64,000 nt of DNA from Ruegeria atlantica. GTDB lineage: Bacteria; Pseudomonadota; Alphaproteobacteria; Rhodobacterales; Rhodobacteraceae. Made by a program: the position numbers and the translations under genes. The notes beneath the pieces are model-generated. The model did not search any database, was not told where the DNA came from, and worked only from the letters and a program-made list of their open reading frames with translations. The stretch is from NCBI RefSeq assembly GCF_013032005.1, contig NZ_WQBE01000003.1:248001-312000 (forward strand), given 5' to 3'. The first letter of the stretch is position 1. Each line of letters opens with the position of its first letter. This document shows, one piece after another, positions 27,158 through 36,234 of this stretch.

Positions 27158-28801
27158 ATGAAGCGTCTAAGCTCGATCCGCCCGAGCAATCTTGTTCTGC
27201 TCGCCGCGGCCCCGTTCATTATCTACCTGTTCGCTACCTCTTCAAAATACCTGCGCTCTTTGATCGCAATTCTCGGGATCGGGAATAATGCCGGCCCGAT
27301 TTTTGTCGGGTTCCTGCTGGTTCTTGCGGTGGCCATTCTGGGATATCTCTGCGCCCGAAACGCGCGGTTTCAAACGGCGCCGAGTTGGGTGCGTATCTCG
27401 GCATGGGCGGCCTTGCCCGCAGCGTTGGCGCTGGCGGTCTTGGTTTTCGTCGCGCCGCAGGTGCTGATGCCATTTGCCGAGTCCGTCTTCTTTCATGCGC
27501 TCAGCGAAAATACTTCGACCTTGATCGACCGCTCCGCGCAGACTTGGGTACTTTTTCCAGACGTTGTTGATCAGGTTCAGACAGGTCTTCAGGTGTTACT
27601 GCTAATCTATGCGTTTGTGGTTGCTGGTATTTTGCTGTCGGGCCGGTTGCCCGTCAGGGCGCAGGGACTTGCTCAGCTTGGGTTTGAAATCCTGACCGGG
27701 GCCGCGCTGTTCTATCTGATGTTTATGGCCCATTGGCAATTTGCAACCGGAGTGGCTATCACGTTTCGCGCCGCCATTTTTGCTTATATCTTCGCCGCCA
27801 TTCTGGGGTTGATCTGGGTCGGGCTGCAATCGTTCAAACCCAAGGCGCGCACGACTGTTGTCTATGGCTGCATCAGCCTGACTTTGCTGGGTGTATCGGC
27901 GTTTTTCTTCATGCAGCCACAGGTCAAATACGAACTGATAGGTACGCTGGATGCGCGCATCGCCATTGTGCGCGGCACCCCGCAGGCGCAGGCCGACATC
28001 ATCAGGTTTGGCGAATTCGACGGGGGCGAAGACCAGCAATACCGCATCCGTAGCGCCCCAAACGCTGCCAGCGCGGTGGAACAGATCGAAACCGTCGACA
28101 GCGTGTCGGGCGCCTTTGTCCCGGTCGGTGCCAACACCAAGGGCTATCCGGTGATCTGGCAGACGCAATTTCTGCCGGATCAGTACCGCAACCCAGCGCT
28201 GGCTTTTGCCGTGTTTGGCTTTCTGTTGCTGACGCTGACGGTGGGCGGCGCGCAGCACAAGCTGCATCCGCTGGCCGTAGGGGCCGAGTTCTTCGTGGAC
28301 ACGATCCGTGGCATTCCGATGCTAGTGATCATCCTCTATATCGGCCTGCCTCTGGCGGGGGCGGTCAAGGATGCCACGGGTGGCGGTATCGATATGACCA
28401 ATATGACCCGCGGGATCATCGCGATCTCGGTCGGCTATTCCGCTTACATGGCCGAGATTTTTCGATCCGGGATCGAGGCCATCCCACGGGGTCAGATCGA
28501 GGCTGGTGGCTCGCTGGGTCTTTCGCGCTGGCAAACTGCGCGGCTGATCATCCTGCCGCAGGCGCTGCGCATCGTCACGCCGCCCTTGGGTAATGAGTTC
28601 ATTGCGATGATCAAGGATACCTCACTGCTGTCGATCCTGTCAGTCCGCGATATGACCCAGCGGATGCGCGAATTTCAGGCGGCCAGTTTTCTGCCCTTTG
28701 CGCCGTTTAACACAGCTGCAATCCTCTATGTGGTGATCACGTTGGGCTGCGCCAGCTTCCTCAAATGGATCGAACGCCGTACGGCAAGGGAAGATCGATG
28801 A
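27158..28801 (+). CDS. Enlarged amino-acid-type ABC transporter permease
   Basis: A 547-residue membrane protein, more than twice the usual 220-250 residues of a HisM/GlnP-type permease. The C-terminal portion (about 345-547) is a standard permease with the EAA loop EAGGSLGLSRWQTARLIILP and a preceding FFVDTIRGIPMLVIILY. The N-terminal portion (about 1-345) adds several membrane segments (near 12-29, 42-65, 78-98, 135-160, 170-192 and 198-222) and a roughly 90-residue extracytoplasmic stretch around 250-340 (TLDARIAIVRGTPQAQ onward). It overlaps the GH42 start by four bases. No ABC ATPase gene is close, so it probably borrows one. The function of the extra part is unknown. Confidence 0.82.
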   Translation: MKRLSSIRPSNLVLLAAAPFIIYLFATSSKYLRSLIAILGIGNNAGPIFVGFLLVLAVAILGYLCARNARFQTAPSWVRISAWAALPAALALAVLVFVAPQVLMPFAESVFFHALSENTSTLIDRSAQTWVLFPDVVDQVQTGLQVLLLIYAFVVAGILLSGRLPVRAQGLAQLGFEILTGAALFYLMFMAHWQFATGVAITFRAAIFAYIFAAILGLIWVGLQSFKPKARTTVVYGCISLTLLGVSAFFFMQPQVKYELIGTLDARIAIVRGTPQAQADIIRFGEFDGGEDQQYRIRSAPNAASAVEQIETVDSVSGAFVPVGANTKGYPVIWQTQFLPDQYRNPALAFAVFGFLLLTLTVGGAQHKLHPLAVGAEFFVDTIRGIPMLVIILYIGLPLAGAVKDATGGGIDMTNMTRGIIAISVGYSAYMAEIFRSGIEAIPRGQIEAGGSLGLSRWQTARLIILPQALRIVTPPLGNEFIAMIKDTSLLSILSVRDMTQRMREFQAASFLPFAPFNTAAILYVVITLGCASFLKWIERRTAREDR

Positions 28802-30762
28802 GCAGGTTGGAACTTGGGGTTTGCTATTACCCCGAACAATGGGACCGGTCGCTCTGGCGTGAAGACGCGCAGCGAATGGTCGAGATGGGACTGGATTGGG
28901 TGCGCATCGCCGAATTCACTTGGGGCCTGATTGAACCGGAGCGCGGCGTTTTCCACTGGGATTGGCTGGATGAGGTGATCGACATTCTGGGCGAGGCAGG
29001 CCTGCGCGTGATGATGTCCACGCCCACCGCCGCCCCGCCGAAATGGCTGATCGACGAACACCCCGAGATTCTGCCAGTTGGGCCGGACGGGCGCGTGCGA
29101 GGGTTTGGATCGCGGCGGCACTATTGCTTTTCCAGCGATTTCTATCTGGCCGAAGCCCGCCGGATTGCCACCGAATATGCCCGTCGTTATGGCCAGAACC
29201 CCTATGTTCATGCCTGGCAGATCGACAATGAGTATAACGATCACGACACGGTGCTTAGCTATTCGGATGCTGCGCGGGTCGGATTCCAGCGGTGGCTGGC
29301 GGATAGGTACGGGTCGATCGCGATACTGAATGAAACTTGGGGGACCGTGTTCTGGGGCTCGGTCTATTCCAGCTTTGGTCAGATCGAATTGCCGAACGGG
29401 CTGGTGGCCAGCCCCAACCCAACCCACGCGCTTGATTTTGCGCGATACTCTTCGGACCGGGTGCGGTTGTTCAACCGCGCGCAGGTGGATGTGCTGCGTC
29501 AGTACGCGCCGGACCGGGACATCACCCATAATTTCATGGCGGGCAGTTTTGAGTTCGATCACCATGCCGTTGCCGCCGATCTGGATATTGTTGGCTTCGA
29601 CAGTTACCCCTTAGGAAATCTGTTGGGCTCGACCCTGTCTGACGACGAAAAGCACCGCTATTTGCGGACCGGCGCGCCGGATTATCAGGGGTTTCACTGC
29701 GATCTGTATCGCTCTCAAGGCAAGGGGCGCATGTGGGTGTTGGAGCAGCAACCCGGCCCGGTGGACTGGGCCGAGAAAAACCCCTCACCCGCGGACGGGA
29801 TGGTGCGACTGTGGACCTGGGCAGCCTATGCGCATGGCGCGCAGGCGGTGATGTTTTTTCGCTGGCGACAGGCTAAATTTGCGCAGGAACAGTATCACAC
29901 AGCATTGTTGCGTTCGGACGGCAGCCCGGATCAGGCCGCCGTGGAATTGGCGCAGGTTGCGGCGGAGCGCGACTTGTTGCCCGCCGTGGTACGTGAGCGG
30001 GCGCAGGTGGCCATAATTCTGGATTACGAATCCATCTGGGCGGCGGATATCCTGCCGCATGACGATGCCTTCCCAAATGCTCAGATCATCCGCGAATGGT
30101 ATGCCGGGCTGCGCGCGCTTGGGGTCGATCTGGATTTTGTGGGGCCACAAGATGAGCTGAACGGGTATGCCCTGATTGTTGTCCCGCAAAGCATGATCGT
30201 TCCATACGATCTGGCCATCAAACTGCGGGACAGTGGGGCGAAACTGCTGATCGGCGCGCGCGCGGGCAGCAAGACACCCGACATGCACACACCGCACAAC
30301 CTTGCGCCCGGAGCGTTGGCTGAGCTTACCGGTGTGACGGTCTTGCGGGTGGAATCGCTACCAGAACTGGCGCAGGAATCGGTGCGCTTGCAGGACGGAA
30401 CAACGTATGACTTCACCGGTTGGCGGGAAATCATCGACACCAGCGGAACGGTAACGGCAGAGTTTAGCAGCGCATACCGGGATGGCAGCCCGGCGATTGT
30501 ACGCTCGGACCGAGCGATCTATCTGGCAATGATCCCACGCGGCCAATTGCTGCATGCCATACTTACGGACGCGTTAAGCTGGGCGGGCCTTCCCGTCACG
30601 GAGTGCGGACCGGACCTGCGGATCACACGTCGCGGAGGATTGAAATTTGCCTTCAATTTCGGGGCAGATGGGTTGTCATTACCGACTGACGAACCACATG
30701 CCTATTTGGTTGGGGGCACTGAAATCCCACCCTATGGGGTTTCAATCTGGCGGGACACGTGA
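28798..30762 (+). CDS. GH42 beta-galactosidase (first copy)
   Basis: A 654-residue glycoside hydrolase family 42 enzyme hydrolysing terminal beta-galactosides. ATG 28798 overlaps the permease stop and gives the family start LELGVCYYPEQW. The catalytic acid Glu is Glu145 in QIDNEYN. The nucleophile Glu is in MWVLEQQPGPVDW (about 310). A trimerisation-type domain begins around residue 395 (AQVAIILDYESIWA), followed by a beta domain. There is no signal peptide, so galactosides are cleaved in the cytoplasm after uptake. It is paralogous to the copy at 31962-33881 but belongs to the LacI-controlled unit. Confidence 0.93.
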   Translation: MSRLELGVCYYPEQWDRSLWREDAQRMVEMGLDWVRIAEFTWGLIEPERGVFHWDWLDEVIDILGEAGLRVMMSTPTAAPPKWLIDEHPEILPVGPDGRVRGFGSRRHYCFSSDFYLAEARRIATEYARRYGQNPYVHAWQIDNEYNDHDTVLSYSDAARVGFQRWLADRYGSIAILNETWGTVFWGSVYSSFGQIELPNGLVASPNPTHALDFARYSSDRVRLFNRAQVDVLRQYAPDRDITHNFMAGSFEFDHHAVAADLDIVGFDSYPLGNLLGSTLSDDEKHRYLRTGAPDYQGFHCDLYRSQGKGRMWVLEQQPGPVDWAEKNPSPADGMVRLWTWAAYAHGAQAVMFFRWRQAKFAQEQYHTALLRSDGSPDQAAVELAQVAAERDLLPAVVRERAQVAIILDYESIWAADILPHDDAFPNAQIIREWYAGLRALGVDLDFVGPQDELNGYALIVVPQSMIVPYDLAIKLRDSGAKLLIGARAGSKTPDMHTPHNLAPGALAELTGVTVLRVESLPELAQESVRLQDGTTYDFTGWREIIDTSGTVTAEFSSAYRDGSPAIVRSDRAIYLAMIPRGQLLHAILTDALSWAGLPVTECGPDLRITRRGGLKFAFNFGADGLSLPTDEPHAYLVGGTEIPPYGVSIWRDT

Positions 30763-30833
30763 TCTTGCCAGTCCACATTCCTGTTGGCAGCAAGTAGAAG
30801 GCTGCAAAACAACTCAATAGCAGGAGAATCAAA

Positions 30834-31958
30834 ATGGCTGAACGGAAAACTCTTTCCAGACGCTCGATGCTGAAAGGCGCGGGCGCGGCTGTTTTGGCGG
30901 CTCCGCACTACAGCAAAAGCGCGCTGGCTTCTTCGGGTGAGATCAACGTGGTGATGTGGTCGGATTACCTGCCGCCTGTGTTCCTGGAAGGGTTCGAAGC
31001 GGAAACGGGGATCAGGGTCAATCATATCGGGATCGGATCGAACGAAGAAATCCTCAACATGATGACTGCGTCGAATGGCCAGGGGTTTGACCTTGTCGCG
31101 CCTACCAACATGCGGTCTTTGCAATGGGCGCCGCTGGACCTGCTGCAACCGTTTGATCTGGATAAGGTGAACCTGGACGCGGTTAACCCTTCCATGGTTA
31201 GAATTGGGACCGACGCTTGGAATTTCAACAAAAGCGGAGCGCACTGGCTGCCGCATATCTGGGGGACTGAGGGCATAGCCTACCGTACCGATCTGTGGTC
31301 GCCCGAAGGCGACGCTCCATCCTATGGGGATGTCTGGGCGGAAGAAAATGCCGGTATGACCATGGGTCGTGCGCATTCTATGATGCTGTGTGCGGGTCTG
31401 TATTTGGAACGCTTGGGTGAGATGGAGCCCGAGTCCGTTTGGGATGCCTATGACGACGAAGACACCATGCGCAGGGTCTGGGACCAGATCACGGACTGGT
31501 GCATTGAACGCAGGGATCGGATCAAGCTGATTTGGAACGATGCTGAAACTCAGAAATACGGCTTGCTGAATGGCGGCGTGGTTGTGGGGCAAACATGGGA
31601 CGGGCCGCCGCTGGCTTTGAAATCAGCAGGGGAACCGGTGAATTATCAGGCTCCGATCGAAGGAGCGATGGCGTGGGTGGATGGTCTTGCAATGCCGGTC
31701 GGTGCGGAAAACATCGAACAGGTCTATGCGTTCATCAACTATTTGTACCGACCTGAGCCAGCCGGAGCTGCCGCTGCAGTGAACGGATATAACACAGCCG
31801 TACTAGGCGCCGAGGATTTCGCGGGCGATGAGTTCAGAAAGAACTTTGCCGAGGCCTATCCGGGCGACGCGTTGGCTAGCCTCAACCCGTGGCTGGCCGA
31901 AGCTCCGTGGTATGCCAAAGCACGGGCCGAGTTTGTCGAGAAATTTTTAAACGCCTGA
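30834..31958 (+). CDS. Orphan extracellular solute-binding protein (PotD-like), Tat-exported
   Basis: A 374-residue binding protein. A twin-arginine signal is present (SRRSMLKGAGAAVLAA, residues 8-23). The mature part begins near EINVVMWSDYLPPVFLEGFE and resembles spermidine/putrescine-type (SBP family 1/PotD) proteins (FDLVAPTNMRSLQWA; AFINYLYRPEPAGAAAA). CAGGAGAA precedes the ATG. No permease or ATPase of this class adjoins it: the gene before is GH42 and the gene after is convergent with a three-base gap. Ligand and transport partners are unknown; it could serve as a receptor or use a transporter elsewhere. Confidence 0.82.
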   Translation: MAERKTLSRRSMLKGAGAAVLAAPHYSKSALASSGEINVVMWSDYLPPVFLEGFEAETGIRVNHIGIGSNEEILNMMTASNGQGFDLVAPTNMRSLQWAPLDLLQPFDLDKVNLDAVNPSMVRIGTDAWNFNKSGAHWLPHIWGTEGIAYRTDLWSPEGDAPSYGDVWAEENAGMTMGRAHSMMLCAGLYLERLGEMEPESVWDAYDDEDTMRRVWDQITDWCIERRDRIKLIWNDAETQKYGLLNGGVVVGQTWDGPPLALKSAGEPVNYQAPIEGAMAWVDGLAMPVGAENIEQVYAFINYLYRPEPAGAAAAVNGYNTAVLGAEDFAGDEFRKNFAEAYPGDALASLNPWLAEAPWYAKARAEFVEKFLNA

Positions 31959-31961
31959 GCA

Positions 31962-33881
31962 TTACCCCTGTGCGGGTGGACCATTTGGTAGGATGACGAC
32001 GTCACACGCTGCGATTTCGTGCCCGTTCCAAAGGACGGGTGCGGCGGTGTAGTTGATCAGAAATATATACTGCTCGGTTTCCCGTCGGCGCAGGCCCTCG
32101 GGCATTGCATGCAAGGTCATGTCGACCGTTTGGGCGGCCATCGAGATGACCCTGTCCCAAAGAGCCTCATCCGGGAAACCCGCAAGGTACCAAAGACCGT
32201 TTTCGCCTTTTAGGGCAGATGTGCCATCAACAAAGGTCAAAAGGTCTGGGGCATCTCCGGAGAGGCGGTCAACCCAGTGTTGCGCCGCGCCACCTCCGTT
32301 AACATCACGCTTCACGTTAGGGGGCAGGGTTTCCACAAGATCAACTTCGCAATCCAGCCCGGACAGGCCCGGGCGGCCTGAGGTTGGGATTTGGAAATCG
32401 CGAGTGATCGCGCCTGTACGGGGGCCAAGGATGGCCAGATCACAACCCTCTGTCAGGCGGGTTTCCAGATCGTCATCCAGCGTGGCCAGACCGGGGGCGA
32501 GGATCAGTTTGTAGCCGGTCTTGGGCGTTTCCGAGGCCGTAATGAAGTCCACCGAAAGCCCAGCCCGCCGCAGCGCGCGATAGGCTGAAAAAACCAGCCG
32601 GAAATAGTTGAACCCGGCCCCTTGCGGTTGTGTCGCCCAGGCCCAGTCCGAGGCATAATCGAACACAATCGCCACGTCCGCCTGCGTTTGCGTCAGCGCG
32701 CCAAGCTCGGCCAGATCAACTGCGGTTTGACGAGCCTCGGCCATAGCCGGGGCGGGTTTGTTGTTCGGCGTCAAAAGGCCAGCGTGCATTTGTTCCTGCG
32801 CGAACGGAGCCTGCCGCCAGCGAAAATAGCTGACCACTTCGGCCCCATGCGCCACCGCCTCAAGCGACCACAGGCGCACCATGCCGGGCAGGGGGGCAGG
32901 GTTATAAGGAGCCCAGTTCACCGGGCCTGGTTGTTGTTCCATCACCCACCAGCGCCCGCGCCCAACGGCGCGATAAAGGTCGTGATGAAAGGCCTGCATA
33001 TCCGGATCGCCCTGTTGCAGGAACGCGGCTTTATGGGCCTCGTCCGCCTCAAGCCGGTCTGAGAGAAACCCAATCGGATAGCTGTCCCATGTGGCGATAT
33101 CCAGATCCGCACCGACTTTGAAATGATCGAAATCCAGAACCCGACCCATATAATTATGCAGCAGCGGCGCGTCAGTCAGTGGCCGCAATGCATCAACCTG
33201 CGCTTTGTTGAACATCACCACCTGATCCGAGCTGAACCGGCGGAAGGCCAGAACATGCGCTGGGTTGGGTTCGGTCACAGTCAGATTGGGCAGGTCGATC
33301 TGATCGAAACCTGCGTATTCCATCGACCAGAACACATTGCCCCAGGCGGCGTTCAGAGCGTCGACCGTGCCATATTGATCGGCCAGCCACCGCTGAAACT
33401 CTCGCAAGGCAGGCTGGCTGTAGCTGACGGTCGTGTCATGGCAGCCGTATTCGTTGTCGATCTGCCAGGCGGCGACATGCGGGTTGCGCCCATACCGTTC
33501 GCCCATGAGCCGGACAATGCGGGCGCATTCGGCGATATATCCCTGATGACTAAAGCAATAGTGCCTGCGTGAACCGAATTTGCGCGGCTGCCCCTGAGCA
33601 TCCACCGCCAGCATGTCAGGGTGTTTCTCAAGCATCCATCGGGGCGGCGTTGCTGTCGGCGTGCCCAGAACAACCTTAAGGCCCACAGCCCCCAGCACCT
33701 CAATCGCTCGGTCCAACCAGTCGAATTGCAGATCACCCGGAGTTGGCTCCATCCGGCTCCAGGCAAACTCACCGATCCGCACCCAGCTCAAGCCGGTTTC
33801 GACCATCTGCGCGGCGTCCGTGGCCCACATTTCTTCGGGCCAGTGTTCGGGATAGTAGCAAACACCAAGTTCAGGCTTCAT
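31962..33881 (-). CDS. GH42 beta-galactosidase (second copy)
   Basis: A 639-residue GH42 enzyme. ATG 33881 is chosen because it gives the family start KPELGVCYYPEHWP and overlaps the stop of the preceding gene; the open frame extends to 34037 without homology. The acid Glu is in QIDNEYGCHD, and the nucleophile Glu in WWVMEQQPGPVNW. It lacks a signal peptide. It is the last gene of the IclR-controlled galactoside operon and supplies galactose for the oxidative pathway encoded just upstream. Sequence similarity to the copy at 28798-30762 is obvious throughout. Confidence 0.94.
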   Translation of the reverse strand: MKPELGVCYYPEHWPEEMWATDAAQMVETGLSWVRIGEFAWSRMEPTPGDLQFDWLDRAIEVLGAVGLKVVLGTPTATPPRWMLEKHPDMLAVDAQGQPRKFGSRRHYCFSHQGYIAECARIVRLMGERYGRNPHVAAWQIDNEYGCHDTTVSYSQPALREFQRWLADQYGTVDALNAAWGNVFWSMEYAGFDQIDLPNLTVTEPNPAHVLAFRRFSSDQVVMFNKAQVDALRPLTDAPLLHNYMGRVLDFDHFKVGADLDIATWDSYPIGFLSDRLEADEAHKAAFLQQGDPDMQAFHHDLYRAVGRGRWWVMEQQPGPVNWAPYNPAPLPGMVRLWSLEAVAHGAEVVSYFRWRQAPFAQEQMHAGLLTPNNKPAPAMAEARQTAVDLAELGALTQTQADVAIVFDYASDWAWATQPQGAGFNYFRLVFSAYRALRRAGLSVDFITASETPKTGYKLILAPGLATLDDDLETRLTEGCDLAILGPRTGAITRDFQIPTSGRPGLSGLDCEVDLVETLPPNVKRDVNGGGAAQHWVDRLSGDAPDLLTFVDGTSALKGENGLWYLAGFPDEALWDRVISMAAQTVDMTLHAMPEGLRRRETEQYIFLINYTAAPVLWNGHEIAACDVVILPNGPPAQG

Positions 33882-34738
33882 AGAATGACTCTGTGTTCGG
33901 CCTGCCCAGTACCCGCGCCGGGGGCGGCAAAGGTCATACCGTTGGTAGGGTGTGCAGCAAGCGTGTCCTTGTCCAGTCCCTCGCGGGCAGTGGTGCAGTA
34001 GAGTGTGGTCAAGTCGTTGCCGCCAAATGCGGGGCATGACACATTGGTGGCATCAAATGGGATGGCCGTCAGGAACTGTCCTGACGGTGTATAGGCTGCA
34101 ACACGGCTTGCACCCCATTGCGCGATCCAGAGGTTGCCTTTCGCATCAACCACGGCGCCGTCGGGGTTCAAACCGTCGACGCGTAGATCCAGGAATACCG
34201 TGCTGTCGCCCTTGGGCCAGCCGGTTTCGGAATTCAGCGGCCATTGCATGACCTGCTTGGTGGCCGTGTCCGTGTAATAGGCGCAAGACCGGTCCGGGGC
34301 GAAGCAGATCGCGTTCGAGATCGTGACATCGTCCACCAGTTGCCTAAGTTCCCCCCGCCAATACCGATAAATCGCGCCTGCACCGGGTTCGGCGGTTTTA
34401 CCCATCGTCCCTATCCAGAACCCACCCCAAGGATCCGCGCGCCCGTCATTTGAGCGCGTGACCGGATTGTCCGCCTCAAGTGGAGCGATCAGGTCTTTCT
34501 GGTCGTCTTGCAGGTTGAACCGCCACAGGCCCGTTTCAGAGGCTATCAACAGCCTATCCCGGTCTACCCAGCCCGCGGCCGAGACATGTTCGTCGAACTG
34601 CCAATTGCGCGGCGCTTCGCCGTCCCGTGTCATCAGACGTTTGCACAGGATGTCAAACCAGAACAGCTGTTGCCGTTCCGGGTGCCACAACGGCCCTTCG
34701 CCCAGTTCACAGGCGCGGTTGTCGTAGACGATGCTCAT
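33878..34738 (-). CDS. SMP-30/gluconolactonase family lactonase (probable galactonolactonase)
   Basis: A 286-residue six-bladed propeller of the SMP-30/LRE family. The expected metal-binding residues are present: Glu in ELGEGPLWHPE (residue 13-15 region), Asn in SNDGRADPWGGFWIG, and the Asn/Asp pair in SNAICFAPD and DGLNPDG. The family opens sugar lactones using a divalent metal. Between GH42 and DgoA/DgoK genes with four-base overlaps, it fits the galactono-lactone to galactonate step. Confidence 0.88.
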   Translation of the reverse strand: MSIVYDNRACELGEGPLWHPERQQLFWFDILCKRLMTRDGEAPRNWQFDEHVSAAGWVDRDRLLIASETGLWRFNLQDDQKDLIAPLEADNPVTRSNDGRADPWGGFWIGTMGKTAEPGAGAIYRYWRGELRQLVDDVTISNAICFAPDRSCAYYTDTATKQVMQWPLNSETGWPKGDSTVFLDLRVDGLNPDGAVVDAKGNLWIAQWGASRVAAYTPSGQFLTAIPFDATNVSCPAFGGNDLTTLYCTTAREGLDKDTLAAHPTNGMTFAAPGAGTGQAEHRVIL

Positions 34739-35340
34739 CCAGCGGCCTTGTCGTAGGCGGTGACGATTTGGGTCGCCCGCTCTGCGACTTCCGAGGCGGT
34801 CATGCCGGGTTTGAACAGCGCCGATCCGATGCCGAACCCATCAGCGCTGGCCTTGATCCACAGGTCGAAATTCTCGGGGCCTGCCCCGCCGACGGCATAA
34901 ACCTTTGTGCCTTCTGGCAGCACCGCACGTAAGGCCGCCAACCCTGTTGGTCCTGCCAGCGCTCCGGGGAACAGTTTCAACCCTGATGCCCCAGCTTGGA
35001 GCGCGGCGAAAGCTTCGGTCGGGGTAAAAATACCCGGCCAGCTTTCCAGCCCCAGCCGATGTGTGTGCGAGATCACCTCGGGGTCGCAATTCGGTGACAC
35101 AATCAGACGACCGCCGACCTCTGATACCATGTCGACCTGCTGGGACGTCAAAACCGTGCCTGCCCCGATCAAAGCACGATCACTGAACTCATTGGCCAGA
35201 ACGGCGATCGAGGCCAGCGGATCGGGTGAATTCAGCGGCACTTCGATCTTGTCGATGCCAGCGTCGATCAGCGCCCGTCCAACGTCCGTTGCGTCCGAGG
35301 GGGCTAGTCCGCGCAAAATGGCGATGATGGGTCGGCTCAT
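34735..35340 (-). CDS. dgoA: 2-dehydro-3-deoxy-6-phosphogalactonate aldolase
   Basis: A 201-residue KDPG/KDPGal aldolase. The family start is RPIIAILRGLAPSDA at ATG 35340, which overlaps the DgoK stop. Catalytic Glu is in DKIEVPLNSPDP, and the Schiff-base Lys in ASGLKLFPGALAGP. It splits 2-dehydro-3-deoxy-6-phosphogalactonate into pyruvate and glyceraldehyde 3-phosphate. The open frame reaching 35499 is not used. Confidence 0.92.
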   Translation of the reverse strand: MSRPIIAILRGLAPSDATDVGRALIDAGIDKIEVPLNSPDPLASIAVLANEFSDRALIGAGTVLTSQQVDMVSEVGGRLIVSPNCDPEVISHTHRLGLESWPGIFTPTEAFAALQAGASGLKLFPGALAGPTGLAALRAVLPEGTKVYAVGGAGPENFDLWIKASADGFGIGSALFKPGMTASEVAERATQIVTAYDKAAG

Positions 35341-36230
35341 GCGGTTTGCCTCGTGAGGTTGCGGGCCTGTTGCAGACCGGCCAGGGTACATTTTGTGCTG
35401 TTGGCGGTTTCTAAAAACGCGCCCTGTTGTTGTAGCGCCTTGGCATAAACTTCCGACAGGCTCTCGGCCCCGATGATTGCCAATTGCTGACCCAACCAAT
35501 AGGGGCGGGTGGCCGCCAATTCCGCGCCGATCAGATAACCTGACAGCCGTGCCCGGATAACGCCGCCATCCTGCCCTTGCAGCAGATCAGCGGCCCGCAG
35601 GCCAAACAGGCGCGCCGCCAGTTGTTCAGGTTTCGACATCGCATCGGCAGTGGCCTCGGCAAAGGCGGCATCATCCCAGCCCTCGCCGATCGAGTGTTTT
35701 AGCACCGATTGCCCACCCAGCAGATCGAACATTTCGCCCGTCATGAAGGTGCGAAAGCTGACAACCTCTCCGGCGCTGATCTGCACCCATTTCGTATGGG
35801 TCCCAGGCAGGCAAATCACCCCGTCCCAGTTCTGGCGCGAGGCCAGAAATCCGGCGATCTGGGTTTCTTCGCCGCGCATGATATCGGGTGGTGCGGTTTG
35901 TTTCAGACCGGGCACCACGAAGGCGCGAATGCGGGGGTCGGTGCCGGGAACACGAAACGGCGCAACCGACGTTGGCTCACACGGAACGGCGGAATAGGGG
36001 GCTTCGACCCAGCCCTGCCGCGCGCCCACCATTCCGCAGGCGATCACTTCAAGCGGCGCCGTGCCCAACCAGCCTTCGATCAGTTCGAACAGCGCGGCTT
36101 GGAACCCGCCTTTGTCCACCCGCGCCATGCCTTTGACCGACTGCGCCTGATCCAGCACCGCATCACCCTGCATCGCCCAAGCCCGCAGATGCGAGGTTCC
36201 CCAATCGACTGCAATCCATTCCGTATTCAT
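35337..36230 (-). CDS. dgoK: 2-dehydro-3-deoxygalactonokinase
   Basis: A 297-residue DgoK-family kinase. The phosphate-1 motif AVDWGTSHLRAW is near residues 8-19, and VICLPGTHTKWVQI is the family signature in the middle. It phosphorylates 2-dehydro-3-deoxygalactonate with ATP before aldol cleavage by DgoA, whose gene overlaps its end. It follows the SDR gene by four bases. Confidence 0.92.
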   Translation of the reverse strand: MNTEWIAVDWGTSHLRAWAMQGDAVLDQAQSVKGMARVDKGGFQAALFELIEGWLGTAPLEVIACGMVGARQGWVEAPYSAVPCEPTSVAPFRVPGTDPRIRAFVVPGLKQTAPPDIMRGEETQIAGFLASRQNWDGVICLPGTHTKWVQISAGEVVSFRTFMTGEMFDLLGGQSVLKHSIGEGWDDAAFAEATADAMSKPEQLAARLFGLRAADLLQGQDGGVIRARLSGYLIGAELAATRPYWLGQQLAIIGAESLSEVYAKALQQQGAFLETANSTKCTLAGLQQARNLTRQTA

Positions 36231-36234
36231 GGCT

